Shown: positions 7,834-16,328 of the stretch, piece by piece
Numbering within the stretch: position 1 is the stretch's first letter
Layout: each line of letters begins with the position of its first letter
DNA from: Rikenellaceae bacterium
Lineage (GTDB): Bacteria > Bacteroidota > Bacteroidia > Bacteroidales > Rikenellaceae
Assembly: GCA_902363575.1 (NCBI GenBank)
Contig: CABJAJ010000001.1
Coordinates: forward strand, 629,769-693,768
Length of the DNA stretch: 64,000 bases
Direction: 5' to 3'
The notes under the pieces: model-generated
Databases searched by the model: none
What the model was told of the DNA's origin: nothing
The model's input: only the letters and a program-made list of their open reading frames with translations
Made by a program: the position numbers and the translations under genes

Positions 7834-8571
7834 ATGATCTTGAAATGTTTGGGGAGTTCATCACGGGGCAACTGCTACATCCTCGAAGCGGCCGATGAAA
7901 CTTTGATCGTCGAGGCGGGAATACCGATGCGCGACATCAAAAAGGGTCTCGGCTGGCAGCTCGGCAAGGTGGTAGGATGCCTCGTATCTCACCGACACGA
8001 AGATCATGCAAGGTCGTTGAGCGACTTTCTCGCCTGCGGCATTCGTGTACTGGCCCTCGCCGATGTATTCGACGCTGCCAATCCGAGAAATCGCGTATTC
8101 TGCAAAGAAATCGAACCGATGCACGGCTACAAAGTGGGAGGCTTCAAGGTCTTCGTACTGCCAGTCGTCCACGATGTGCCGTGCGTCGGGTTCGTCATCG
8201 AGCATCAGGAAATGGGGCGCCTGCTCTTTATCACCGATACGATGATGTTCGAGTACCGGCTTGCCGACCTGAATCACGTAATGATCGAGGCGAACTACTC
8301 CGATGCGATCTTACAGCAGAATATCGACCGAGGGTTTATGTCTCCCGCCATGCGGGGGCGGCTGCTGGGTTCGCACATGGAATTGCAGACGACGAAAGAG
8401 ATTTTGCGGACGACCGATCTATCGGCGGCAAATGAGGTGATTTTACTGCATCTCTCCGACGGCAATAGCAATGCCAAAGGATTCGCCGAAGAAGTGCGGC
8501 AAATCGCCGGAAAACCGGCATATATCGCCCGTGCAGGATTGGAGGTCAATCTCGATAAAATGCCCTACTGA
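7834..8571 (+). CDS. MBL-fold metallo-hydrolase
   Basis: 245 aa. Metal motif HRHEDH (about residues 53-58, the HxHxDH signature), later His in PVVHDVP, Asp in FITDT, and a final HLSDGN. The fold matches the beta-lactamase-like hydrolases often found beside recT in Bacteroidetes phages, which are candidate nucleases or phosphodiesterases. Substrate unknown. Confidence 0.85.
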   Translation: MILKCLGSSSRGNCYILEAADETLIVEAGIPMRDIKKGLGWQLGKVVGCLVSHRHEDHARSLSDFLACGIRVLALADVFDAANPRNRVFCKEIEPMHGYKVGGFKVFVLPVVHDVPCVGFVIEHQEMGRLLFITDTMMFEYRLADLNHVMIEANYSDAILQQNIDRGFMSPAMRGRLLGSHMELQTTKEILRTTDLSAANEVILLHLSDGNSNAKGFAEEVRQIAGKPAYIARAGLEVNLDKMPY

Positions 8572-8572
8572 T

Positions 8573-8746
8573 ATGCGACCCGTGCCGAACGATATAGTTT
8601 CAACGCTGATCCGCTACCTGCCGCAGATACTCGAAAACGTGCAGATAGACAGCGGAAATACGCGGCTCATCAATGCCGTAAGACTGACAAAAAGGATTAT
8701 TCCACGATTAAAGAAAATTGAGAATGAAAAAAATACCAAACCCTAA
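8573..8746 (+). CDS. Hypothetical small protein
   Basis: 57 aa, amphipathic (DIVSTLIRYLPQILENVQ), strongly basic C-terminus. Two bases after the MBL gene and overlapping the next by 23 bases, so part of the same operon. No family recognised. Confidence 0.6.
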   Translation: MRPVPNDIVSTLIRYLPQILENVQIDSGNTRLINAVRLTKRIIPRLKKIENEKNTKP

Positions 8747-8948
8747 CGGAAACAAATTCGTCTTGCCAAAGGGATATACTGACCTCGGATGGCAACTCGA
8801 TTTTAATGCTTCCGAACTAAAAAAATGTAGGGAAGCCGGGCATATCCGGCGGAAGTTCGATAATTCCAAATACCTGTATCGGTGTAACGATGTGGTATAT
8901 ATCTGCGATCAATGCAAGAATGTACACCATGTCGATATGAGTGATTAA
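8724..8948 (+). CDS. Hypothetical small protein with Cys cluster
   Basis: 74 aa. C-terminal YRCNDVVYICDQCKNVHHVD holds three Cys and two His that could bind zinc. ATG 8724 chosen over an upstream TTG. No function assigned. Confidence 0.6.
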   Translation: MKKIPNPNGNKFVLPKGYTDLGWQLDFNASELKKCREAGHIRRKFDNSKYLYRCNDVVYICDQCKNVHHVDMSD

Positions 8949-8961
8949 AAAATCGAATGCA

Positions 8962-9744
8962 ATGCTGATAGTAAAGCAGGACAAGACCCGCAAGGAGGAA
9001 GAGGGACAGATATTCGTCGAACTCACGATTTACCGTGATGTCAGGAATATCGCAGACTGCAACCGCCTCGGATATTGGTGCGACAAAGCGCATCTGTCGC
9101 ACTTCATCATGGAATGCGCGAAATGTTTTACGCAAGACGAATTAAAAAACATACTGAAAATGAACGGAAACAATATTTACATCGAGAAAAACAACCTGCT
9201 CGATGCCTACAAGAAAGGCAATGCCGACAACAAGAAGATGCTCGAAAATCTCTTCGGCAAGGAGATGTTCCGCCCGAAAAACATCATGGAGCGCATCAAG
9301 ACCTTCGATGACGCATTCAAGGAACTCGGCGAGAACCATCCGCTCGTAAAAGAATACCACAAACGGCATCTGTTCCTCGAAGACGATTCGGATATTAGCT
9401 CCGATCTCGTAGCCTACCTCAAACTCCGCATCATTACTGCCGCTCTCAACGAGGGTTGGACACCGCAGTTCACCGAGGACGAATACCGCTACTTCCCGTG
9501 GTTTTGGCTCTACACCAAGGAGGAGATCGCCAAGATGGACAAGGAGGAGCGCAAGAAAGTTGTCCTGTTCGGCGGTTCTGCGCATGACGGCTCGCATGCC
9601 GGTTTTGCGTCTGCGTATTCGCTTCCCGCGCCCTCGACTACGGATGCGCGTATCGGGTCTCGCCTTTGCTTCAAATCGTCCGCGCTGGCGAAATACGCAG
9701 GTGAACAATTCGCTGAAATCTACTTTGCTTTCGTGGGGAAATAG
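8962..9744 (+). CDS. Remote DGR target protein (early region)
   Basis: 260 aa. The C-terminal region (residues about 200-234) is encoded by a variable repeat (9561-9664) that matches the DGR template at 49934-50041, and every mismatch falls at a template adenine. The protein ends with RLCFKSSALAKYAG and about 17 more residues, so unlike the tail target the variable stretch is not at the very end. The fold around it (LVLFGG-type start, GSRLCF end) fits a C-type-lectin/FGE-like scaffold. An internal ATG at 9160 (MNGNNIYIEKNN) may be the start of a shorter form; there is no stop before it, so residues 1-66 may be a fused small protein. It lies before the replication initiator, not with tail genes. 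Function unknown. Confidence 0.85.
   Translation: MLIVKQDKTRKEEEGQIFVELTIYRDVRNIADCNRLGYWCDKAHLSHFIMECAKCFTQDELKNILKMNGNNIYIEKNNLLDAYKKGNADNKKMLENLFGKEMFRPKNIMERIKTFDDAFKELGENHPLVKEYHKRHLFLEDDSDISSDLVAYLKLRIITAALNEGWTPQFTEDEYRYFPWFWLYTKEEIAKMDKEERKKVVLFGGSAHDGSHAGFASAYSLPAPSTTDARIGSRLCFKSSALAKYAGEQFAEIYFAFVGK
9561..9664 (+). repeat. DGR variable repeat 2 (remote)
   Basis: Aligned by eye without gaps to template 49938-50041. 19 of 27 template A positions differ and no non-A position does. The shared end GGTCTCGCC plus TTTGCTT, common to both variable repeats but absent from the template, fits an initiation-of-homing site. Confidence 0.92.
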
Positions 9745-10500
9745 ATGATGGGAGGATGGATAAAAATATATCAAACCATTCGGGAGCATTGGATATGGAA
9801 TGATCCGCGAAAATTGAAGTGGTGGATCGACCTGCTGATGCTCGCCGAATGGAGAGATAGCAAACGCCTTGTTGGATCAGACCTCGTAACCATCAAACGG
9901 GGGCAATTGATCGCATCCGTCCACTATCTCCGCGAGCGGTGGGCATACAAAGATGACAACGGGGTGCAGCGCAAGCCGTCCGAGCATACCATCCTCAAAT
10001 TTCTATCTCTCCTCGAAGCAGATCAGATGATAAGCCGCGCGAAACACCCTGCCACCCGTGCAACGATGATTACGATAGTTAATTACGATGATTACCAGCA
10101 GAATAGTACAGCAGGATGCAACGAGGGCAGCAACGATCCCTGCAACGACGGGTGCAACGATCCCTGCACAGAAGATAAGAATAATAAGAATATAAAAGAC
10201 AATAGAGAGGGGAAAAGTGGAAAAAGCGAAAAACGCTTTTCCCTGCCCTCTATCGAGGAGGTTGATTCTTATATCAGGGAAAAGGGGTACACGGTGGATG
10301 CCGAGCGATTCGTGAACTTCTACGAGAGCAAGGGATGGTATGTCGGCAAAAACAAGATGAAAAACTGGCGTGCGGCGGTGGCAACATGGCAAAAAGAAGA
10401 CAACAAACGAAATGGGATCAATCAACAAAGATCATGTGATAAACGTCGAGGGACTGAGGCGACAGCTACTCGCCCGGAAGACTACGAGGGGAAATTTTAA
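9745..10500 (+). CDS. Phage replication initiator (DnaD/O-like)
   Basis: 251 aa. N-terminal winged helix (WIKIYQTIREHWIW, KLKWWIDLLMLAEW), typical of Bacteroidetes phage replisome organisers. A Cys/Asn/Asp-rich linker (residues about 120-145) is encoded by 12-bp repeats. The C-terminal domain (ERFVNFYESKGW, KMKNWRAAVATW) resembles DnaD-like loader-contact domains. It directly precedes and overlaps the DnaC-like gene. As in lambda O, the repeats inside the gene may be the origin. Confidence 0.8.
   Translation: MMGGWIKIYQTIREHWIWNDPRKLKWWIDLLMLAEWRDSKRLVGSDLVTIKRGQLIASVHYLRERWAYKDDNGVQRKPSEHTILKFLSLLEADQMISRAKHPATRATMITIVNYDDYQQNSTAGCNEGSNDPCNDGCNDPCTEDKNNKNIKDNREGKSGKSEKRFSLPSIEEVDSYIREKGYTVDAERFVNFYESKGWYVGKNKMKNWRAAVATWQKEDNKRNGINQQRSCDKRRGTEATATRPEDYEGKF
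10118..10160. repeat. Four 12-bp-spaced GCAACGA iterons inside the initiator gene (putative origin)
   Basis: GCAACGA starts at 10118, 10130, 10142 and 10154, exactly one helical turn plus apart. The repeats also encode a four-residue peptide repeat ([C/S]-N-[D/E]-[G/P]). Iterons within the initiator gene followed by A/T-rich sequence (10165-10215) resemble lambda-type origins. Confidence 0.5.
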
Positions 10501-11083
10501 GTGGTCGGTGAGCTTGAAGCAGGCAGCGGACATTCTGCTGGCAGCATATCAGGCGGAAGTCGAATACCGCCACCGCAGGTTCATCGAGGACAAGGCGACC
10601 AAAACCAACATCGAACGGCTGGCCGCATTCCTGATCCGCGACGATGCCAAGTTCGGGGTAATGCTCTGCGGCGTACCCGGCAATGGTAAAACAACTCTCC
10701 TGTATGCCTTTCAGTCGGCGGTGAATTGGCTCAACGACATAGGGCATTTCGAGGGCAAACGGGCCGGTATTCGGATCGTCGATGCAAAGGAGGTAGTTAT
10801 GCTCGCAAAGGATTTCGAGGCATTCCGTAACCTACGCAATATGCCGATGATCGCCATTGAGGACATGGGGCGCGAACCGATAGAGGTTCTCGACTATGGG
10901 AACGTCCTCAATCCGGTTGTCGATATGCTCGAATATCGCTACAACATGCAGCTCTTCACGTTCATCACGACCAATCTCACGAAATCGCAAATCCGCGAGA
11001 AGTACGGCAACCGCATCGCAGACCGATTCAACGAGATGCTCGAAGTCATCATTTTCAAGAATGAGACCTATCGGGACAAATGA
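10412..11083 (+). CDS. DnaC/IstB-like ATPase, helicase loader
   Basis: 223 aa. Walker A GVPGNGKTT, Walker B MIAIEDMG, sensor-like FITTNLT. Size and motifs fit DnaC-type loaders that place DnaB on single-stranded DNA. It overlaps the initiator gene by 89 bases in another frame. ATG 10412 (MGSINKDHV) preferred; 10370 is also open. No phage helicase is seen, so host DnaB is the probable partner. Confidence 0.85.
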   Translation: MGSINKDHVINVEGLRRQLLARKTTRGNFKWSVSLKQAADILLAAYQAEVEYRHRRFIEDKATKTNIERLAAFLIRDDAKFGVMLCGVPGNGKTTLLYAFQSAVNWLNDIGHFEGKRAGIRIVDAKEVVMLAKDFEAFRNLRNMPMIAIEDMGREPIEVLDYGNVLNPVVDMLEYRYNMQLFTFITTNLTKSQIREKYGNRIADRFNEMLEVIIFKNETYRDK

Positions 11084-11193
11084 AATTAAGGCGATTTGCC
11101 GCGAGTTTCAGGTAACGGCGATAAGATGGTCGGATAATCCGAAATAATGCGGCATATCGCAGAAAACAGCGCAAAGACACAAAATTCAACGCA

Positions 11194-11544
11194 ATGGGGA
11201 CAGAAGTAAAATTAAAACCGGAGGCAATCGAGCGACGCATCGCCGAATTGGAGGGCAAGATGCCCGACATCCAAGCCTCCAAAGAGGGAGCCGAAGCGCG
11301 GGCAACGATCCGCAGGCTGAAAGCGCGGCTCAAAACCTATCCGCAAGAGCCGAAAAAGCGGATTTACAAAGTCAAGGCCCGATTCATTTTCGACGGCGTT
11401 TTCGAGATTCGCGCCCACACTCGCAAAGAGGCCGTGCAGATGGCAAAAATCGGATGCGGGATGAACATCGGAGAAATCCACACCTGCTACGGGACTGACG
11501 TAGATTGGGAATTTGATTGCAAACCGGATAAAATCGTGAAATAA
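11194..11544 (+). CDS. Hypothetical phage protein
   Basis: 116 aa. The N-terminal half is a basic coiled-coil-like helix (EAIERRIAELEGKM). The C-terminal half (YKVKARFIFDGVFEIRA, KEAVQMAK) is a small beta-rich domain seen in phage hypotheticals. Leader TTCAACGCAATG fuses with the start codon. Confidence 0.65.
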   Translation: MGTEVKLKPEAIERRIAELEGKMPDIQASKEGAEARATIRRLKARLKTYPQEPKKRIYKVKARFIFDGVFEIRAHTRKEAVQMAKIGCGMNIGEIHTCYGTDVDWEFDCKPDKIVK

Positions 11545-11552
11545 CCGATACC

Positions 11553-11744
11553 ATGACACAAGACGAATTTGACGCACTACGATTTTGCGCAGGCATGATC
11601 GCAGAATACAGAGGAAGCTGGTATAAAGTCATATCATGCAACTTTCCCGAACGCTTATTTGCCTTATGCGATGACAGCGGAATTGATGCAGACGACCCGA
11701 TGTGGGTGCGTTGCGAAAATGTTTCACAAGTAAGATATAGTTAA
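11553..11744 (+). CDS. Hypothetical small protein
   Basis: 63 aa, mixed alpha/beta, 8 bases after the previous gene. Contains EYRGSWYKVISCNF and a DDPMWVRCENV stretch. No family recognised. Confidence 0.6.
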   Translation: MTQDEFDALRFCAGMIAEYRGSWYKVISCNFPERLFALCDDSGIDADDPMWVRCENVSQVRYS

Positions 11745-11746
11745 TC

Positions 11747-12034
11747 ATGATTCACATAGGAGCTATCAGGAAAATATTTCGCGGCTGGCGCATCCTCATC
11801 TGCGCATGGGTGGACGACAATAGCCCGCTGAAATCGCAGTTTTTCATGCTCTTTCGCGGCGATAACGGGAAAGAGTACATCAGGATCGGAAAGGGGTACG
11901 ACCCCAAGACAGACACCTACCCACGCATGGTCGTTACGCGCTGGTCGATCATCCGGTATGTCGGGGAACGCCATTGGGAGAAATCCTTTGTGTGGTTCGG
12001 CCTCGGTAAATTCATGGACGGCAGGGATATGTAA
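11747..12034 (+). CDS. Hypothetical small protein
   Basis: 95 aa, beta-rich, aromatic (KIFRGWRILICAW, KSFVWFGLGKFMD). Two bases after the previous stop. No family recognised. Confidence 0.6.
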   Translation: MIHIGAIRKIFRGWRILICAWVDDNSPLKSQFFMLFRGDNGKEYIRIGKGYDPKTDTYPRMVVTRWSIIRYVGERHWEKSFVWFGLGKFMDGRDM

Positions 12035-12056
12035 TAATCAATAATTCAACGCAACT

Positions 12057-12305
12057 ATGAAAGAGAATAAAATCAGTATCGAAATCACCGCTGACGGTTG
12101 GAAAACCGATGTAACGATCAACGGCAAAACCTATTCCGAACGGCATATCGGACATTATGGCAGCTCGGAGTGCGTCGAGGGGAACTTTGAAGAAAATGAT
12201 GAAATCCCCGAATCAATCTACGATGCGCTCAACGACTTTTTCTGCTTCGGCTGCCAACAGGCATTGGCGCAGTTTGAAATTGAAGAGGGAATCGAGGAGG
12301 AATAG
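12057..12305 (+). CDS. Hypothetical small acidic protein
   Basis: 82 aa, strongly acidic C-terminus (EIEEGIEEE). ITADGWKTDVTINGKTYSE looks like a beta-hairpin. Acidic small phage proteins sometimes mimic DNA or block host enzymes, but nothing here shows that. TTCAACGCAA leader at 12045-12054. Confidence 0.6.
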   Translation: MKENKISIEITADGWKTDVTINGKTYSERHIGHYGSSECVEGNFEENDEIPESIYDALNDFFCFGCQQALAQFEIEEGIEEE

Positions 12306-12307
12306 TC

Positions 12308-12568
12308 ATGGAGATCAAACCAAAATTTCAGTTCGTCGAGGGTAGTTTCGACACCCAACGGGTAAAACTACTCTGCATACCGGACGATAATCACGGACGG
12401 GTCGATCTCTGCATCAAAGACCCCGACTGCGGATGGAATATCCCTATCGGCCAAATAAAGCTATTCAGCCGCGATTTGTACCGCGACTTCAAAGAAACAC
12501 TACCCGACGCTACGAAACTCGGAGAAGAGATCGCGCGTCGATGGAACGAATGCGAAACCAAAAAATAA
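12308..12568 (+). CDS. Hypothetical small protein
   Basis: 86 aa, two bases after the preceding stop and six before the C5 methyltransferase. VKLLCIPDDNHGRVDLCI suggests a beta-sheet core. No family recognised. Confidence 0.6.
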   Translation: MEIKPKFQFVEGSFDTQRVKLLCIPDDNHGRVDLCIKDPDCGWNIPIGQIKLFSRDLYRDFKETLPDATKLGEEIARRWNECETKK

Positions 12569-12574
12569 GGCGAT

Positions 12575-14062
12575 ATGAAACTGCTATACATCGACTTATT
12601 CTGCGGAGCTGGCGGAACCTCTACCGGCGTTGAGAACGCCCGATATGAGGGGCGACAATGCGCAAAGGTCATCGGGTGCGTAAACCATGATGCAAACGCG
12701 ATTGCCTCTCATGCCGCCAACCATCCCGACGCGCTGCACTTTACGGAGGATATTCGGACGCTGGAACTCTCCCCGCTGACCGCTCATATCGCTGAAATGC
12801 GGAGGCAATACCCCGATGCGTTCGTCGTCCTGTGGGCCAGCCTCGAATGTACGAATTTCAGTAAGGCCAAAGGAGGCCAGCCCCGTGATGCCGACAGCCG
12901 AACGCTGGCCGAGCATCTCTTCCGATACATCGAGGCTATCAACCCCGACTACATTCAGATTGAGAACGTCGAGGAGTTCATGTCATGGGGCGACCTCGAC
13001 GAGAGCGGCAAGCCGATCAGCAAGGATGCGGGACGGCTGTACCAGCAATGGGTATCGAATGTATGCGGCTACGGTTATCGGTTCGCGCATCGGATTCTAA
13101 ACTCGGCCGATTACGGGGCATACACCACTCGTCGCCGATTCTTCGGCATCTTCGCCAAAGAGAGCCTCCCGATAGTGTTCCCCGAACCGACGCACAGCAA
13201 GGACGGCGCAACGGGATTATTCGGTCGGACGCAACGCTGGAAGCCCGTGCGCGAGGTGCTGGACTTTTCCGATGAGGGCGAAAGTATTTTCGGGCGCAAG
13301 AAACCGCTCGTCGATGCGACCCTCGAACGCATCTACGCGGGTCTCATCAAGTTTGTTGCAGGCGGCAAAGAGGCATTCTTGGTGAAATGGAACTCGATGA
13401 GTCAAACCGGGAAATACCACGCACCGAGCATCGACGAACCTTGCCCGACCGTTGCAACGCAGAATAGGCTCGGCATTGCGCAGGTTAATTTCCTTTCCAA
13501 GCATTACGGAGGCAGTCCGGAGGGCAAATGCGTTTCGGTCGAGGAGCCTGCGGGGACGATAACGACATGGGACCATCACTCGTTCATCACGGCATATTAC
13601 GGGAACGGGCATAACCACTCCATCGACGCACCCGCGCCGACGCTGACCACAAGGGATAGGCTCGCGTTCGTGGATATGCAGTACGGGAACGGAACGCCTT
13701 GCGACATCGAAAGCCCTGCACCGACGGTCACGACCAACCCGAAGCACCAGCTCGTAACCTGCCGAATGGAGCAGCAAGAAAGCACAACCACAATAACCTC
13801 TGACGACAGTCCGGCGATGGCAAAAATCAAGCGATTCATGGCGTTGTACGGCATCGTCGATATAAAGATGCGGATGCTCCGCATTCCCGAATTGAAACGG
13901 ATCATGGGCTTTCCCCCCGATTACGTTCTCGTCGGGACACAGGCCGATCAAAAGAAATTCATCGGTAACGCGGTCGAGGTCAATATGGCGCGGGTTCTCT
14001 GCGAGGCCCTTTGTGCCCGATTAATTGAGGGCGATTGGCGTCCGATACAAATAGCAGCATAA
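12575..14062 (+). CDS. C5 cytosine DNA methyltransferase
   Basis: 495 aa. Motif I DLFCGAGGTSTG (about residues 7-18). Motif IV is LECTNFSKAKGG in place of the usual P-C-Q but keeps the catalytic Cys. Motif VI ENV, motif VIII TTRRRF, C-terminal motifs IX/X (RIMGFPPDY, KFIGNAVEVNM). Between them (about 285-395) lie four degenerate repeats of the form [VI]-[DE]-x-P-x-x-T-[VIL]-x-T, probably part of target recognition. No cognate restriction enzyme is adjacent, so it is most likely self-protection of phage DNA. Target sequence unknown. Confidence 0.9.
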   Translation: MKLLYIDLFCGAGGTSTGVENARYEGRQCAKVIGCVNHDANAIASHAANHPDALHFTEDIRTLELSPLTAHIAEMRRQYPDAFVVLWASLECTNFSKAKGGQPRDADSRTLAEHLFRYIEAINPDYIQIENVEEFMSWGDLDESGKPISKDAGRLYQQWVSNVCGYGYRFAHRILNSADYGAYTTRRRFFGIFAKESLPIVFPEPTHSKDGATGLFGRTQRWKPVREVLDFSDEGESIFGRKKPLVDATLERIYAGLIKFVAGGKEAFLVKWNSMSQTGKYHAPSIDEPCPTVATQNRLGIAQVNFLSKHYGGSPEGKCVSVEEPAGTITTWDHHSFITAYYGNGHNHSIDAPAPTLTTRDRLAFVDMQYGNGTPCDIESPAPTVTTNPKHQLVTCRMEQQESTTTITSDDSPAMAKIKRFMALYGIVDIKMRMLRIPELKRIMGFPPDYVLVGTQADQKKFIGNAVEVNMARVLCEALCARLIEGDWRPIQIAA

Positions 14063-14066
14063 TACT

Positions 14067-14264
14067 ATGGCAAAGAGAATTATAACCGCAATCCTTAATC
14101 ACGACATGGACTTCCTGATTCATTTTCAGAGAAACGTGATTAAAAACTGCTCCGTAGAGGGGATTGATCCTCGTATGCTTTCGGCAATGCGGGATATTCT
14201 ACACATCCTCGAAGCGGTAAAAGAAATCGGAATTTTAACAGAACTACCCAACAAAGAAAGCTAA
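14067..14264 (+). CDS. Hypothetical small protein
   Basis: 65 aa, helical, basic N-terminus, no motif recognised. Four bases after the methyltransferase stop. Confidence 0.6.
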   Translation: MAKRIITAILNHDMDFLIHFQRNVIKNCSVEGIDPRMLSAMRDILHILEAVKEIGILTELPNKES

Positions 14265-14269
14265 TAACC

Positions 14270-14719
14270 ATGATTGAACCTCAAATCTTATACGGCGTTA
14301 CATGCGACCGTTGCGGGGAGACCCTCATCAATAGCAATGACAATAGTGCTTGGTATGACCGCAGCACAGCGGAAGAAGAAGCATCCGAGGAGGATTGGCA
14401 CTCGGTAAGCAGTCATCATTATTGCCCGAACTGCTATCGGGAAGATGACGACGGTAATCGAACTATTAAAGCACCATTTCCCTACTATGTGCAGAAAATC
14501 AACCGATTCATGAATCGTATAGCGAAATCCTACCCATGCCGCATTGTCGAGGAAGACGATCATTTCGCTCTTCATGGAAACACACAGGATGGCAAGCAGC
14601 TCGCTCCATGCGACGAAGAATGGGTACGATCCTACGCCGCCGACAAACTCCTCGGTATTCAGATGATCGACAAAGGATGCGCGAATGCCGAATATATCAT
14701 CCGATTACGCAAAGAATAG
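14270..14719 (+). CDS. Hypothetical protein with zinc-ribbon-like Cys pairs
   Basis: 149 aa. CDRC (about residues 12-15) and CPNC (about 52-55) pair as a probable zinc site. The rest (YVQKINRFMNRIAKSYPC) is helical. Such proteins are common small accessory genes in Bacteroidetes phages; no function known. Confidence 0.65.
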   Translation: MIEPQILYGVTCDRCGETLINSNDNSAWYDRSTAEEEASEEDWHSVSSHHYCPNCYREDDDGNRTIKAPFPYYVQKINRFMNRIAKSYPCRIVEEDDHFALHGNTQDGKQLAPCDEEWVRSYAADKLLGIQMIDKGCANAEYIIRLRKE

Positions 14720-14723
14720 AACC

Positions 14724-14885
14724 ATGAAAATCAACAGACAAATAAACGAATGTCATTGCTACAACTGCCGAAAATACGAAGAATGCCAAACCAAAGGCGT
14801 ATTCGACGATGATCCGGGCTTCGACTTCTGCGTAAACTATGAGGATGTGAGCTATCCCGATGACGATAACGATGAAAACGATTGA
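14724..14885 (+). CDS. Small Cys-rich acidic protein
   Basis: 53 aa. CHCYNCRKYEECQTK plus a later Cys suggests zinc binding; ends in an Asp/Glu-rich tail. ATG 14724 chosen; upstream frame shadows the previous gene. Confidence 0.6.
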   Translation: MKINRQINECHCYNCRKYEECQTKGVFDDDPGFDFCVNYEDVSYPDDDNDEND

Positions 14886-14888
14886 GCC

Positions 14889-15164
14889 ATGAAAAGCGAA
14901 AAAGCAAAGGAATACATTACACATGCCACGTGTACGGCACAAGAGTATGCTGAAAGATTCGGAGGGCGCGAGTTGGTCGTGTCAAGATGGGATGTGTCTA
15001 CCGCTATCGAACTTGCCGAGCAGGATGCCGAGATGCGAATGCGTGAGAAAGCGATTAAAGCGTATTGCAGCGAATGTGCATGCTATGAAACGGGGGCCTG
15101 CGCATTAGACCCCGACAAATGTGCGACAAAACTACTTTTTGTCCAAAACATGACCGAGGAATGA
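14889..15164 (+). CDS. Hypothetical protein with Cys cluster
   Basis: 91 aa. Begins MKSEKAKEYI, paralogous to the start of the next gene (MKSQKAKEFI). C-terminal CSECACYETGAC with one further Cys may bind zinc. Stop overlaps the next ATG (ATGA). Confidence 0.6.
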   Translation: MKSEKAKEYITHATCTAQEYAERFGGRELVVSRWDVSTAIELAEQDAEMRMREKAIKAYCSECACYETGACALDPDKCATKLLFVQNMTEE

Positions 15165-15472
15165 AAAGTCAGAAAGCAAAAGAATTTATAGACGGGTGCA
15201 TGGCTCATCTCACAGTAGAGATGAGCGACCACGCCAAATGGCAGCTCCGGGCGGCAATGACCCATGCGGCCGAACTCGCCGAGCAAGAAATGGAGGGATT
15301 CTACACCTGCTGGATCGACCCGAAAGACTTCATGCCCGAAGCGAATAAGAATGTCCTCGTAAAATGTTCCAGCGGGGAGATTCAGACCGATTTCTATGCG
15401 CCTGAATTGGGCGGATTCTTCATCGAACACTCAACCCACGCCAAAGTCACCGGCTGGCGCGAAATGATGTAG
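15161..15472 (+). CDS. DUF551-like small phage protein
   Basis: 103 aa. The N-terminal third is a helix shared with the preceding gene. The C-terminal part (TCWIDPKDFMPEANKNVLVKC, later VTGWREMM) has the W-P-VLV-W layout of DUF551 proteins of phages. Function unknown. Confidence 0.6.
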   Translation: MKSQKAKEFIDGCMAHLTVEMSDHAKWQLRAAMTHAAELAEQEMEGFYTCWIDPKDFMPEANKNVLVKCSSGEIQTDFYAPELGGFFIEHSTHAKVTGWREMM

Positions 15473-15476
15473 CGAT

Positions 15477-16328
15477 ATGGGAATGCGAGGGACACGGGGA
15501 GGAACCCCGACCAAACCGAAACACACCGAGGAGAGCATCCAGCAGGCGTTGTATTGGAATCATCCAATTCTGACAAAACCCGCTTTCGAGATGGTCGGCT
15601 TCATCTTCTATGCGTGGGAATCCGATTATTTGGCAATCTCCAAAGCCGGATACGTGTACGAGTGCGAGATCAAGATCAGCCACTCGGATTTCCTGAATGA
15701 GGCAATCCATAAGCAGAATAAGATGCGCATCTTACAAGGGTTATCCGCCTCGGATGGAACAATTGACGATCGACGACCGAACTACTTTTGGTATGTCTGT
15801 CCGGAAGGGATCATCTCCGAGGCTGAATGCCCGAAGTTCGCAGGGCTGATGTATATCACCGATTCGGGCACATTCCGCTGCATCAAGTCCGCTCCATGCC
15901 TCCACAAGGCCAAGTACGACACGCAGGCCGATTTGCTCCGGCGGGATATGCGGGATAAGTTCTACTATGCAATGTGGAATTGGATTCGCCGCTATTGGCG
16001 CAACATCGGCAAGGCGAAAGATATTGCCCCGCAGACCGCTGCCGCATACGAGCGGGCATTGGATAAGCAAGTCGAAGAGGTTGCCGACCTGAAATATCGG
16101 CTTTCTTCTCTGACGCAATGGCGCGACATTCAGGCCGACCCGAAATGGGGATTTGCCACCGATGACGCCATAGATGAGATATTTCGCAATCTGCCGCGTC
16201 TTGTCAGGGACAAACGGGATGGGAGCATCGAACTCATCGACTACGATAATGCCGCCGAATGGCGCGGCGATTTAGAGCGCAAACCGAGCCTCTACCAATG
16301 GCTACCAATTAACGGAAATACACTATGA
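15477..16328 (+). CDS. Putative PD-(D/E)XK nuclease, MmcB-like
   Basis: 283 aa. Residues about 20-110 resemble a PD-(D/E)XK core: a Glu in HTEESIQQAL, Asp in ESDYLAI, then YECEIKIS (E-x-K), as in MmcB/VSR-like nucleases. The rest is helical and unassigned. Its end overlaps the methyltransferase start (ATGA), which invites the idea of a nuclease-methylase pair. That pairing is inference only. Confidence 0.55.
   Translation: MGMRGTRGGTPTKPKHTEESIQQALYWNHPILTKPAFEMVGFIFYAWESDYLAISKAGYVYECEIKISHSDFLNEAIHKQNKMRILQGLSASDGTIDDRRPNYFWYVCPEGIISEAECPKFAGLMYITDSGTFRCIKSAPCLHKAKYDTQADLLRRDMRDKFYYAMWNWIRRYWRNIGKAKDIAPQTAAAYERALDKQVEEVADLKYRLSSLTQWRDIQADPKWGFATDDAIDEIFRNLPRLVRDKRDGSIELIDYDNAAEWRGDLERKPSLYQWLPINGNTL

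Noticed and set aside
11061..11147. 28-residue frame after the DnaC-like gene
   Set aside because: Too short, overlaps the loader end, no leader; could be chance.
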